A stretch of DNA of 64,000 nucleotides from Peteryoungia desertarenae (GTDB lineage Bacteria > Pseudomonadota > Alphaproteobacteria > Rhizobiales > Rhizobiaceae). Under the pieces are notes generated by a model. The model was not told the origin of the DNA and did not search any database. It saw only the letters and a program-made list of their open reading frames with translations. A program made the position numbers and the translations under genes. Positions 1 through 8,297 of the stretch are shown here, one piece after another. How positions within the stretch are numbered: position 1 is the stretch's first letter; each line of letters opens with the position of its first letter. The stretch lies in NCBI RefSeq assembly GCF_005860795.2, contig NZ_CP058351.1, positions 1 to 64,000 of the forward strand. The letters are read 5' to 3'.

Positions 1-8
1 ATTCGCTC

Positions 9-25
9 GGCAGCTTAAGGCTGCC
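9..25. other. Short inverted repeat at window start
   Basis: A 6-base stem (GGCAGC at 9-14, GCTGCC at 20-25) with a 5-base loop lies upstream of the first gene. No T-tract follows on either strand, so it could be the tail of an upstream terminator or a chance stem. Bases 1-63 hold no gene. Confidence 0.25.
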
Positions 26-63
26 CCATTGCCAAATCCCTAGCCCCAGGAGGAAGGGCAATC

Positions 64-498
64 ATGACTGGGCACAAGCAATTGCAGGGTCAGCACCGGC
101 TACGGGGCGGCTGCATGTGCGGCACCGTCACCTACGAGGTCGCCGATCGCTTCCTCTATGCGATCAACTGCCACTGCTCGAAATGCCGCCGCACCACCGG
201 ATCGGCCTTCAAGCCGATCGCCGGCATTGCAGTCGAGGATTTTGCTCTCACGACAGGCGCAGACGCGATGTTCCGCCATGGAGACCCTGAAGGCAGCCAT
301 GACATGCACTGCCGCACCTGCGGTTCCCTCATCTATTCCTGGATTGCCGAGAACGGCAGCGTGAAAGTCCATGTGCCCATGGGAACGCTTATCGACCCGC
401 CCTCGATGAAACCCTCGATGCACATCTTCGTCGGCTCGAAGGCACCATGGTACGAGATCCTCGACGATCTGCCGCAGTTTGACGGCTTTCCGGGTTGA
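64..498 (+). CDS. GFA-type (glutathione-dependent formaldehyde-activating/CENP-V fold) protein
   Basis: This 144-residue protein belongs to the GFA family, a zinc-binding beta fold named after an enzyme that speeds formation of S-hydroxymethylglutathione; most members have no proven substrate. Seven cysteines sit where the family binds zinc: C17 and C19 (GGCMCG), C36, C38 and C41 (CHCSKC), and C83 and C86 (CRTC). The length is normal for the family. The ATG is supported by AGGAGG at 49-54. It stands alone, convergent with the ABC operon to its right and separated from it by a terminator. The family call is firm; the reaction is unknown. Confidence 0.85.
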   Translation: MTGHKQLQGQHRLRGGCMCGTVTYEVADRFLYAINCHCSKCRRTTGSAFKPIAGIAVEDFALTTGADAMFRHGDPEGSHDMHCRTCGSLIYSWIAENGSVKVHVPMGTLIDPPSMKPSMHIFVGSKAPWYEILDDLPQFDGFPG

Positions 499-507
499 AT
501 GCCACGC

Positions 508-533
508 AAAAAGGGTCCGCCCGAAGGCGGACC
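508..533 (-). terminator. Rho-independent terminator of the sugar ABC operon
   Basis: A perfect 8-base stem (GGTCCGCC at 514-521, GGCGGACC at 526-533) encloses a CGAA loop. Read on the minus strand it is followed by TTTTT after one C. It lies 23 bases past the stop of the ABC ATPase gene, between that gene and the convergent GFA gene. Confidence 0.8.
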
Positions 534-555
534 AGAGATCCCCGGGAGGAGCGGG

Positions 556-1686
556 TTATTCGGCAGCCGTGACGGATGCCGGAAGGTCAAGATTCTGCCA
601 GTCGATCCGCCTTTCGAGCGCCTCGCCATTCTGGTCAAACAGATGGCAATCCGATGTCATGATACCGGTAACCATGGGCTCATCGGCGCGCACGGGCGCT
701 GAGCCTGGAAGGAGCGCACAATAGGGTTCGCCGTTTGGCAGGGACGCATAAGCAATCGTATTGACGCCAAGTCTTTCCACCACTCCGGGCTTGACCGTGA
801 TATTGATATCGCCCGCCATCAGCCGTGTGTGCTCCGGACGGATACCCAAGGTCAGTTGCTGACCCATAAGGCCCGGTTTTGGCTTGACCGGGATGGTCGC
901 CGACTGGCCCTCATAGGTGATCATGACGCCGCGCTCGTCGACACCGACACAATTGACCGGGACGAAGTTCATCTTCGGATTACCGATGAAACCGGCAACG
1001 AACGTGTTTTGCGGCTTGTGATAAAGCTCAAGAGGCGCTCCCACCTGGGCAATGTTGCCAGCATTGAGCACGACGATGCGATCCGCCATGGTCATGGCCT
1101 CGATCTGGTCGTGGGTCACATAGATCATGGTCGCAGCCAAATCGCGATGAAGCTTGGTCAACTCGATCCGCATGTCTGCACGCAGTGCTGCATCGAGATT
1201 GGACAAAGGCTCGTCGAAAAGGAAAATCTTTGGCTCTCGCACGATTGCGCGCCCAATGGCCACCCGCTGACGCTGGCCGCCCGACAACATGCCAGGACGT
1301 TGCTGCAGACGCTGGTCCAGCTGGAGGATGGCAGCAACCGCTTCAACCTTTTCGCGGATTCTGGCCTCGGGCAGTTTTTCGACCCGAAGCGGAAAGGCAA
1401 TGTTCTCAAAAACAGACATATGCGGATAAAGCGCATAGGACTGAAAGACCATTGCAATGCCGCGTTCAACCGGGGGCTTGTCATTGACGCGGTCGCCATC
1501 GATCACGATATCGCCGGAGGTCGTCGCGTCCAGCCCGGCAATCATCCGCAACAGGGTTGACTTGCCGCAACCGGACGGGCCGACAAAGACCACGAACTCG
1601 CCATCATTGACCTCAAGGCTGACGCCTTTGATGACCTCGAAGTGCCCGTAGGACTTGCGTACCTGTTTCAGAAATAGCTGACCCAC
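556..1686 (-). CDS. Sugar ABC importer ATPase (UgpC/MsmK/MalK type)
   Basis: This 376-residue ATPase powers a CUT1-type sugar importer at the inner membrane. The parts seen in order are: Walker A GPSGCGKST at about 36-44, Q-loop (FQSYALYP) near 81, signature LSGGQ at 134-138, Walker B LFDEP at 156-160, switch His192, and then the C-terminal regulatory OB-type domain of about 130 residues that marks the MalK/UgpC group. The start is a GTG at 1686 with AGGG just upstream. It is the last gene of the minus-strand operon and follows a hairpin that separates it from the binding-protein gene. Such ATPases can serve several transporters. Confidence 0.92.
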   Translation of the reverse strand: MGQLFLKQVRKSYGHFEVIKGVSLEVNDGEFVVFVGPSGCGKSTLLRMIAGLDATTSGDIVIDGDRVNDKPPVERGIAMVFQSYALYPHMSVFENIAFPLRVEKLPEARIREKVEAVAAILQLDQRLQQRPGMLSGGQRQRVAIGRAIVREPKIFLFDEPLSNLDAALRADMRIELTKLHRDLAATMIYVTHDQIEAMTMADRIVVLNAGNIAQVGAPLELYHKPQNTFVAGFIGNPKMNFVPVNCVGVDERGVMITYEGQSATIPVKPKPGLMGQQLTLGIRPEHTRLMAGDINITVKPGVVERLGVNTIAYASLPNGEPYCALLPGSAPVRADEPMVTGIMTSDCHLFDQNGEALERRIDWQNLDLPASVTAAE

Positions 1687-1745
1687 TACCCTCAGTCTCC
1701 AAATGCCAAGCGCAGTTGCGCCGGCCCATTCCTATCCCATCCGGT

Positions 1746-1773
1746 CCGCAGACCGAGAAAGCTCGGTCTGCGG
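1746..1773 (-). other. Strong intercistronic hairpin after the sugar-binding-protein gene
   Basis: A perfect 12-base stem (CCGCAGACCGAG at 1746-1757, CTCGGTCTGCGG at 1762-1773) with loop AAAG begins 20 bases after the stop of the binding-protein gene. No T-tract follows on the minus strand. It therefore looks like an mRNA 3'-end stabiliser or partial brake rather than a full terminator, keeping binding protein in excess over the ATPase. Confidence 0.75.
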
Positions 1774-1792
1774 CATTCACAAGCTTCCGGAA

Positions 1793-3016
1793 TTACTTGT
1801 ACTGCTCGAGCTCGCCGGCAGCCTTCTTCAGGGCATCGGCCGGTTCGGCCTTGCCGGTGACAACCGACTGGACCATTTCGATCATGACGTTCTGGAAGCC
1901 CTTGTAGTCGGTGAAGAGAGGTTCGGGACCACCAAATTCGATGCCATCGATGAATGGCTTCCAATAGGGAGCTCCGGCAACCATCGCATCCACGGCCGGT
2001 GACGGACGCAAGGGAGTCAGACCCGCACTGCCGCCGCCTTCATAGGCCTCCTGCACTTCCGGCGAGGTGATGTATTTGGCAAATTCGATTGCCTTTTCCT
2101 CGACACCGGAGCCGCTGAAGATTGCGAGGCTGTCGGTGATCAGCAAGGTGCCCTTGCCCTTGGCATCAGGACCCACGGGCAGGTCCGCAACACCCCAGTC
2201 GATCTGGGTATCGGCAAGGCGGAAGGCAGCCCCCACCGAAGCCTGGATCATGCCGACCTTGCCGTCGAGGAAAATGGCGCGGATCTCGTTCTGCTCATAG
2301 GCGGTCGCACCCTCCACAGAATAGGGCGTGATGTCCTTGTAGGCCTGAAGGGCCGCCAGAACCTGCGGGCTGTCGATTACGATGTTGCCGTCGGCATCGA
2401 TGACCTTGCCGTCATTGGTATAGACCCAATGCATGAACTGGTGCATCGTGTTGTCGAAGGTTTTGGCCGGCAGACCATAGCCGGCAATTCCGGTCTTCTC
2501 CTTGATCTGCTTTGCCATCGCGATGGTTTCAGCCCAGGTCTTCGGCGGAACTTCGGGGTCAAGACCGGCCTGCTTGAAGAGATCCTTGTTCCAGTACTGC
2601 GCCTTGGTGGAAAACGCGATCGGAACGCCCCACTGCGTACCGTCAAAGGTCACTGTGTCGACGATATTGGGATAATAGGCGGCCTTTTCCTCATCGGTCA
2701 TCGGAACAGGCACAATCAGCTCGTTCTGGGCGAATTCCTTCAGCGTTCGCGAACCGACATAGGCCATGGCAACAGGTGTGCCGGCAACGGCAAGCGTGGT
2801 GGCCTTATCCTGGCACTGGGCCCAGCCTACGACTTCAGGGACAACTTTCCAGCCGGAATTCTGGCTTTCCCATTCGGCAATATATTTGACATGCGCAGGA
2901 TCGATGGAGTCACCGCAATAGATCCAGCTGATCTCCTGGTCGGCGGCAAAAGTCGTCAGCGCGGAGCTGGCGAGCAGGACGAATGAGCCTGCAAGTGTGG
3001 TCAGAGTTCTTGTCAT
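1793..3016 (-). CDS. Sugar ABC transporter periplasmic binding protein (CUT1 family)
   Basis: This 407-residue exported protein captures the sugar for the importer encoded around it. A classical signal peptide is visible (MTRTLTTLAGSFVLLASS, with AxA near residue 25). The rest has the two-lobed type-1 solute-binding pattern, including the conserved GKVGMIQASVGA-like stretch near residue 255. The ATG at 3016 follows AGGGGAACC. It sits after the two permease genes. The neighbouring amino-sugar genes suggest an N-acetylglucosamine, chito-oligosaccharide or related ligand, which is inference. Confidence 0.9.
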   Translation of the reverse strand: MTRTLTTLAGSFVLLASSALTTFAADQEISWIYCGDSIDPAHVKYIAEWESQNSGWKVVPEVVGWAQCQDKATTLAVAGTPVAMAYVGSRTLKEFAQNELIVPVPMTDEEKAAYYPNIVDTVTFDGTQWGVPIAFSTKAQYWNKDLFKQAGLDPEVPPKTWAETIAMAKQIKEKTGIAGYGLPAKTFDNTMHQFMHWVYTNDGKVIDADGNIVIDSPQVLAALQAYKDITPYSVEGATAYEQNEIRAIFLDGKVGMIQASVGAAFRLADTQIDWGVADLPVGPDAKGKGTLLITDSLAIFSGSGVEEKAIEFAKYITSPEVQEAYEGGGSAGLTPLRPSPAVDAMVAGAPYWKPFIDGIEFGGPEPLFTDYKGFQNVMIEMVQSVVTGKAEPADALKKAAGELEQYK

Positions 3017-3079
3017 CTGTGGTTCCCCTTGTTTGACAGGTTGATGCGGACGGTTGACCCGAATTTCTTATTGGCAGCG

Positions 3080-3940
3080 TTATTTCAGCGCTCCGGCCGT
3101 CAGGCCGGATACGAGATATCGCTGCAGGAAAAAGATCACGATCATGGCTGGTGCGATCCCGACGAAGCTCGCCGCCATCAGCTCGTTCCAGATGACCTCC
3201 TGGCGACCGAAATAGGCATAGAGGCCAATCGGAAGCGGCATGTATTCGGTCTTGGAATTGAAAGTGAGCGCAAAGATGAATTGCTGGGCATAGGCGCCGA
3301 TGAAGGTCATGATGGCGACAACGGCAATGCCAGGCGTCGCAAGTGGCAGGACCACACGGCGGAAGGTGTAGAAATAGCCGGCACCATCGACATAGGCCGC
3401 CTCTTCCAGCTCGCGCGGGATGCGCATCATATAGGTGCGCAGGAGCCAGATAGCCGATGGGATAAGAAAGGCGACGCCCGGCACGATCATGGCGAAATAG
3501 GTGTTCAGCACGCCAAGCGAGCGCATCAACCGAAACAGCGGGATCAGCAGAACGGCGCCGGAAAACATGTTGACGGCAAGGAAGGCTGCCAGGAGTTGGC
3601 CACGTCCCCTGAACTCGAAGCGGGCAAAGGCATAGGATGCCGGGACCACGAGGATCAGCACCACGATGGTCGCCACAGAGGAAATGAAGAAGGAATTGAA
3701 GATGTAGCGACCAAAGCCCGGCACGCTCTCCCACATCGTCCAATAGGCGTCGAAGGAGCCATTCTCCGGCCAGAAGCGATAGGGCGAGGAGAACAGCTGG
3801 CTGAGCGGCTTCAGCGAGACGAGGAAGCCCTCGACAAATGGCGCCAGCACGAAGGTCAGGAAGACGGCAATGCCGCAATAGATGCCGACAACCTCATACC
3901 ACTTGTAGCGATTGATCAGCGCTGTCTTGTCATAGCTCAT
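3080..3940 (-). CDS. Sugar ABC transporter permease, MalG type
   Basis: This 286-residue inner-membrane permease has about six hydrophobic segments and the EAA loop that docks the ATPase (EEAAYVDGAG near residues 180-190). It overlaps the preceding permease gene by four bases, which implies coupled translation. With the MalF-type partner it forms the membrane channel of the CUT1 importer. The gap to the binding-protein gene downstream is only 63 bases. Confidence 0.92.
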   Translation of the reverse strand: MSYDKTALINRYKWYEVVGIYCGIAVFLTFVLAPFVEGFLVSLKPLSQLFSSPYRFWPENGSFDAYWTMWESVPGFGRYIFNSFFISSVATIVVLILVVPASYAFARFEFRGRGQLLAAFLAVNMFSGAVLLIPLFRLMRSLGVLNTYFAMIVPGVAFLIPSAIWLLRTYMMRIPRELEEAAYVDGAGYFYTFRRVVLPLATPGIAVVAIMTFIGAYAQQFIFALTFNSKTEYMPLPIGLYAYFGRQEVIWNELMAASFVGIAPAMIVIFFLQRYLVSGLTAGALK

Positions 3941-4821
3941 CGCGCATGCTCCTGGGCCAGCCGGCTGGTGATACGGAAATAGGCAAAGCAGAAGATCGAC
4001 AGGAAGATGCAGATCAGCACGGCGCGCGCTGCCCCTTCACCGTATTTCTTTGAGCCGATTGCCGTCTTGTAGGTGTCGATGATCATGGTGGTCGTCTCAC
4101 CGCTCGGTCCGCCCTGGGTGAGGATCCAGATGATGTCGAAGGAGTTGAATGTCGCGATCAGCGACAGCATCGACATGGTGATCATGGCCGGCATGATCAG
4201 CGGCAAGGTAATCCGCCGGAAGCGATAGAAGCGACCGGCACCATCTGTCCATGCGGCCTCATAGAGATCCTGCGGCACGGCCTGCATGGCAGCCAGCATG
4301 TAGAGCGTGACCATGGGAACACCGATCCAGACATCTGTGAAGATCGTTGCCCAGAAGGCGGTTGAACCATAGGCGAGGAAAGCCACCGGCCCATCGACTA
4401 TACCCGTCCGCTGCAGGACACCCGAAATCATCCCGAATTGACCGTTATACATCCAGCCCCACATGAAGATGCCGATCGCCATCGGCACGATCCAGGGCGG
4501 CATGGTCAGAATGCGAAAGAGCGTTCGGCCCGGCACCGCAGCATTGAGCATCACGGCACCGAATGTTCCGATGATCATCTTGATTGCCACGGAGAAGAAG
4601 GTCCAGACAAAGGTCCGGACGATCACTTCGTCGAAATTGTCGCCAAAGATCTTCTCGTAATTGGCCCAGCCGACCCAGTTCGTCGTCCGCCGCAAGGAGG
4701 CATCCGTGAACGAGAGGATGAAGGTGTCCACCAGCGGATAGGCAACGATCACCGCAATATAGGCAACAGCCGGGGCAACAAGCAGCCAGGCAAAGATGAT
4801 GGCACTGGTTCGCGCTTGCAT
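3937..4821 (-). CDS. Sugar ABC transporter permease, MalF type
   Basis: This is the 294-residue partner permease, with six hydrophobic segments and an EAA motif (YEAAWTDGAG near residue 190). I place the start at the ATG at 4821. AGGAGG lies 6-7 bases before it, whereas a GTG at 4827 would overlap that ribosome site. The preceding oxidoreductase gene ends nine bases upstream, so the two are clearly co-transcribed. It heteromerises with the MalG-type permease. Confidence 0.92.
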   Translation of the reverse strand: MQARTSAIIFAWLLVAPAVAYIAVIVAYPLVDTFILSFTDASLRRTTNWVGWANYEKIFGDNFDEVIVRTFVWTFFSVAIKMIIGTFGAVMLNAAVPGRTLFRILTMPPWIVPMAIGIFMWGWMYNGQFGMISGVLQRTGIVDGPVAFLAYGSTAFWATIFTDVWIGVPMVTLYMLAAMQAVPQDLYEAAWTDGAGRFYRFRRITLPLIMPAMITMSMLSLIATFNSFDIIWILTQGGPSGETTTMIIDTYKTAIGSKKYGEGAARAVLICIFLSIFCFAYFRITSRLAQEHAR

Positions 4822-4830
4822 CTTCACCTC

Positions 4831-6012
4831 CTAGGCCGAACGGAGCCGGTTCCTGTCGGATGATCCGGCCAGGCAGGCATCAAATTGGTCAAAGACCGGC
4901 TTCAGATCGACGACCTTGCGCCCAAGCCTTGCCTCGTCCATGGCAAGCGCCAGGATGCCGGCTTCCAGCGCATCGATGGCAGAGACCGGCTGCTTCGCAC
5001 CCCTCTCAACGAAGGCGATCACGTCTTCAGCCATCTGCTCGTCGGCACCATAATGCTGCGACAGCGCGGACGGCGCCTTGTAGGTATTGGCAATGACCTT
5101 TTCGTTGGTGCGCGCGTCATGCACATCCATGAAGCCACGCACGAAGTCGCCTTCCGCCATGCCCTTGGAGCCGATCACGCAGAAACGGCGAAACTCGTCG
5201 GGGACGTTAAGATTGGTATGGAAGGTCATCGACACGCCGTTCTCGTATTCGACGATCGCGGTCTGGTAGTCGATGATATCGCCATCGCTGTCGAACACCT
5301 TGTCGGAGCCCTGCCAGCCGCTCGGCTTGCGGTGATAGACGTTGAGATCGTTGATGCCTTCGGCTTCCGGCGCGTTTTCCGGCACGAAGCTCTTGCGACC
5401 GCCGAAGCTTGCGACAAAGCGCGGGCGGGCGCCGACCACGCCATTGTATAGATCGAGGTCGTGGCAGCACTTTTCCAGCATGAAGCCACCGGCATAACGG
5501 CCATAACGGCGCCAGTCGCGCATGAAGAAGGCACCGTGATAGGGCTGGATATGCTCGGACGCCTCGATCGAGACGACATTGCCGAGCCGACCCTCTGCCT
5601 GCGCCTTGCGCAGATCGCGATAGAGCGGGGAATAACGCAGCACCAGGCCTACCAGCAGGCGGTCATGGCCGTGGGTATTGAGAAGAGAGGCCAATGCATA
5701 GCTATCCTCGATGCTGGTGACGATCGGCTTTTCGGTGAACACGGTCAGCCCCGCCTCGAGACCGATGCGGATATGATCGAGATGCAGATGATTGGGCGAC
5801 CCGATCATCAGAAGGTCGAAAGTCTCGGATGCAATCAGGGCTTCGGGCGTTTCATAGGCCTTGCCCGGAGAGATGCCATGCTCATTCAGTGTCGCCATGC
5901 CGGCCGGAGCCGGATCGACATAGCCGACGATCTCGAAACTCGGGTCGATCTCCTTGAACACCCGACCCAGATATCCAAGACGGAATCCGAGTCCGATAAT
6001 CGCGACCTTCAT
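4831..6012 (-). CDS. Gfo/Idh/MocA-family NAD(P)-dependent oxidoreductase
   Basis: This 393-residue cytoplasmic enzyme has an N-terminal Rossmann fold (VAIIGLGFRLGYLG, residues 3-16), a conserved EKP motif (TEKPIVTS near residue 94) that carries the family's catalytic lysine, and a C-terminal alpha/beta substrate domain. Members oxidise, reduce or epimerise sugars and cyclitols, or hydrolyse sugars by an NAD-dependent route. It is the first gene of the transporter operon, so it probably acts early on the imported sugar. The substrate cannot be told from sequence. AGGGGAAGG precedes the ATG. Confidence 0.88.
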   Translation of the reverse strand: MKVAIIGLGFRLGYLGRVFKEIDPSFEIVGYVDPAPAGMATLNEHGISPGKAYETPEALIASETFDLLMIGSPNHLHLDHIRIGLEAGLTVFTEKPIVTSIEDSYALASLLNTHGHDRLLVGLVLRYSPLYRDLRKAQAEGRLGNVVSIEASEHIQPYHGAFFMRDWRRYGRYAGGFMLEKCCHDLDLYNGVVGARPRFVASFGGRKSFVPENAPEAEGINDLNVYHRKPSGWQGSDKVFDSDGDIIDYQTAIVEYENGVSMTFHTNLNVPDEFRRFCVIGSKGMAEGDFVRGFMDVHDARTNEKVIANTYKAPSALSQHYGADEQMAEDVIAFVERGAKQPVSAIDALEAGILALAMDEARLGRKVVDLKPVFDQFDACLAGSSDRNRLRSA

Positions 6013-6244
6013 GATGCCTTCCCCTGCTTTCGTAATTATTTTTCGCAGACTGCGTCAATTTTCCGAGATCGTCAACACGAGAAGCAAAAATCCCCGAGTT
6101 GATGAAAATGGTTTTCACAATCCATCCGCAAGATTGAAAAATGAGCGCTCCACCCACCAAACCTGGCACCACCAGGCTCTACACAAGCCCTGGCGACCGG
6201 GATGAAACTTGGGCGTCTTTCCAATCGTTAATTTAAGATACCAA

Positions 6245-6276
6245 AACTAGTCCAATCGTAAAGCTGGATATGTCCA
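6245..6276. promoter_or_regulatory. Pair of candidate GntR-type operators
   Basis: AACTAGTCCA (6245-6254) and the imperfect palindrome TGGATATGTCCA (6265-6276) share the half-site TCCA around an AT-centred core. Their centres are 22 bases apart, about two helical turns. They resemble in form the TGGTCTAGACCA-like sites of NagR/DasR regulators. The adjacent GntR gene is the obvious candidate to bind them. Confidence 0.4.
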
Positions 6277-6362
6277 AATTAGGCGAAAACCGCGCAAAAT
6301 CCTGTTTTCATGATGAAATTTCTTCATCCACATAGGAGTAGGAGCACCCACAGCGAAACCAT

Positions 6363-6391
6363 TTGCGAAATAGGTTTCTGGTTGGTATTGT
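6363..6391 (+). promoter_or_regulatory. Candidate sigma-70 promoter for the nag operon
   Basis: TTGCGA (6363-6368) and TATTGT (6386-6391) are spaced by exactly 17 bases. They sit inside a perfect 9-base inverted repeat, TTTGCGAAA at 6362-6370 and TTTCGCAAA at 6392-6400, so a repressor bound there would cover both promoter boxes. Confidence 0.45.
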
Positions 6392-6495
6392 TTTCGCAAA
6401 GATCACCAAGGGGTTGGATCCATGCGGACAGAGAGAACGGACAGCGCGACCGCGATCCGCTTGCGATGCGCCCGACACCGGGGCAGAGGAAGCGC

Positions 6496-7263
6496 ATGAG
6501 CACATCTCTTCCCCTCGAACAGCTGCAGTCCGTCCGCGGCGGACCGCTTTACGTTAAGCTCCGCAAAATGATCGAGGACGCGGTCGCCTCAGGTCGCCTG
6601 AAACACGGTGATGCCTTGCCGGCAGAGCGCGATATCGCGGAAACAGCAGACATAAGCCGCGTCACCGTGCGCAAGGCGATCGATGAACTGGTCGCCGAAG
6701 GCCTTCTCGTTCGGCGACGTGGATCTGGCACCTTTGTCGTCAAACCCGTTCAGCGTATGCAGCAGCCGCTGAGCCAGTTGACCTCCTTCACCGAGGACAT
6801 GCGTCGGCGTGGCATGGTTGCGGGTTCCCGCTGGCTGGGCCGCGGCCTGTTTTACCCGACGGCAGAGGAAACCATGATGCTCGGCCTCGGCGGCGGCGCA
6901 CGTGTCGCCCGCCTGGACCGTCTGAGAACCGCCAACGACATGCCGATCGCGCTGGAACGGACCAGTCTGCCGGACGATCTGCTGCCGGACCCGGATAAGA
7001 TCGAGGACTCCCTCTATCTCTGCCTGTTGGATGCCAGCATCCGGCCTGTGCGCGCCAACCAGCGCATCTCGGCCGTGCTGTTGAAGGACGAGGAAACCAA
7101 GCTGCTCGGCGTGCCGCCTGGCTCGGCAGCCCTCTCCGTTCAGCGCATTGCCTATCTCGAAACCGGCCGCGTGATGGAAATGTCGCGCGCGCTCTATCGC
7201 AGCGACGCCTATGACCTGGTCGCCGAACTCGGCATCGGCTCGCCCATGAAGCCTCAAGACTGA
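6496..7263 (+). CDS. GntR/HutC-family transcriptional regulator (NagR-like)
   Basis: This 255-residue repressor-type protein has an N-terminal winged helix (about residues 15-80, with the recognition stretch ISRVTVRKAIDEL) and a C-terminal UTRA ligand domain of about 160 residues. HutC-type members next to nag genes usually sense amino-sugar phosphates. I chose the ATG at 6496; the frame stays open upstream, but the family normally begins near here. The SIS-protein gene starts 11 bases after its stop, so it heads the catabolic operon and probably controls both divergent operons. Confidence 0.85.
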   Translation: MSTSLPLEQLQSVRGGPLYVKLRKMIEDAVASGRLKHGDALPAERDIAETADISRVTVRKAIDELVAEGLLVRRRGSGTFVVKPVQRMQQPLSQLTSFTEDMRRRGMVAGSRWLGRGLFYPTAEETMMLGLGGGARVARLDRLRTANDMPIALERTSLPDDLLPDPDKIEDSLYLCLLDASIRPVRANQRISAVLLKDEETKLLGVPPGSAALSVQRIAYLETGRVMEMSRALYRSDAYDLVAELGIGSPMKPQD

Positions 7264-7274
7264 AAGTTTGATCG

Positions 7275-8297
7275 ATGACCACCAAAATGCGTGAGGAGAT
7301 CAACGAGATCCCCGCAGCAGCCGCCCGATTGCTCGGCACGTCGAGAACCGTCATTGCCGAGGCGGCAAATGCCTTGCGTGACAAGGATCCGGGCGTCGTT
7401 GTCACCATTGCCCGTGGCTCGTCCGACCATGCGGCGCATTTCCTGAAATATGCAATCGAGCTGCAGATGGGCCTGCCGGTCGCCTCGCTCGGACCCTCGC
7501 TCGCATCGATCTACGAGACCCCGATGAAGCTCGGCAAGGCCGCAGCATTCGCCGTCTCCCAATCCGGCGCAAGTCCCGACATCGTCGCCATGGCCAGAGG
7601 CGCCCGCAACGGCGGCGCAACCACGGTGAGCCTCGTCAACACCCTGCCCTCGCCGCTCGCCGAGGCGGCGACCTTCGCTATCGACATCAAGGCTGGCCCC
7701 GAGATCGCCGTCGCCGCCACAAAGTCCTTCGTCAATTCCATCGTGGCAGGCCTCGCCATCCTCGCAAGCTGGAGCCGCGACGAGGCGTTGACCCACGCCG
7801 TCGACGCCCTTCCCGAACACTTCGACAAGGCACTTGCGCTGGACTGGAGCGCCCTGCTTGAACCGCTGAAGTCGGCCGAGTCGCTCTACATGCTGGGTCG
7901 AGGCCCAGCACTCGCCATCGCCGCCGAAGCCGCGCTCAAATGCAAGGAGACCTGCGAACTGCACGCGGAGGCCTATTCCTCCGCCGAGGTCCTGCATGGT
8001 CCGGTTTCGATCGTCGGCCGTAACTTCCCCGTCGTCGCCTTTGCCGCCCGCGACAAGGCGGAAGCCTCGATCGCCGGCACCGTCTCGAAACTCGCGGCCA
8101 GCAACGCCACCTGCTTCATCACCTCAGATCAGGCAACGGCCGGTCATAAACTGCCCTTCATCGCGACGGGACATCCGATCACGGATGCGCTGGCGCTGAT
8201 CGTTCCCTATTATGGCTTCATCGAATCCCTCTCCCGTGCCCGTGGCTTCAATCCCGACAAGCCGGTCGCACTGAAGAAAGTCACCGAGACCCAATGA
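7275..8297 (+). CDS. SIS-domain sugar-phosphate deaminase/isomerase (NagB-II type)
   Basis: This 340-residue protein has two SIS domains in tandem, without the glutamine amidotransferase domain of GlmS. Visible motifs are ARGSSDHA (near 48), VSQSGASPD (near 95) and, in the second half, AEAYSSAEVLHGP, typical of the SIS-type glucosamine-6-phosphate deaminases that replace classical NagB in many bacteria. It would turn glucosamine-6-phosphate into fructose-6-phosphate and ammonia in the cytosol. It overlaps nagA by four bases. A related ketose/aldose isomerase role is possible. Confidence 0.85.
   Translation: MTTKMREEINEIPAAAARLLGTSRTVIAEAANALRDKDPGVVVTIARGSSDHAAHFLKYAIELQMGLPVASLGPSLASIYETPMKLGKAAAFAVSQSGASPDIVAMARGARNGGATTVSLVNTLPSPLAEAATFAIDIKAGPEIAVAATKSFVNSIVAGLAILASWSRDEALTHAVDALPEHFDKALALDWSALLEPLKSAESLYMLGRGPALAIAAEAALKCKETCELHAEAYSSAEVLHGPVSIVGRNFPVVAFAARDKAEASIAGTVSKLAASNATCFITSDQATAGHKLPFIATGHPITDALALIVPYYGFIESLSRARGFNPDKPVALKKVTETQ

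Larger units (their letters stand above)
6013..6495. promoter_or_regulatory. Divergent control region of the amino-sugar locus
   Basis: These 483 bases separate the transporter operon (minus) from the regulator-catabolic operon (plus). No gene is seen here, although an in-frame extension of the regulator upstream of 6496 is open. The stretch is AT-richer than its surroundings and holds candidate operators at 6245-6276, a candidate plus-strand promoter at 6363-6391 and an inverted repeat around that promoter. Confidence 0.7.
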
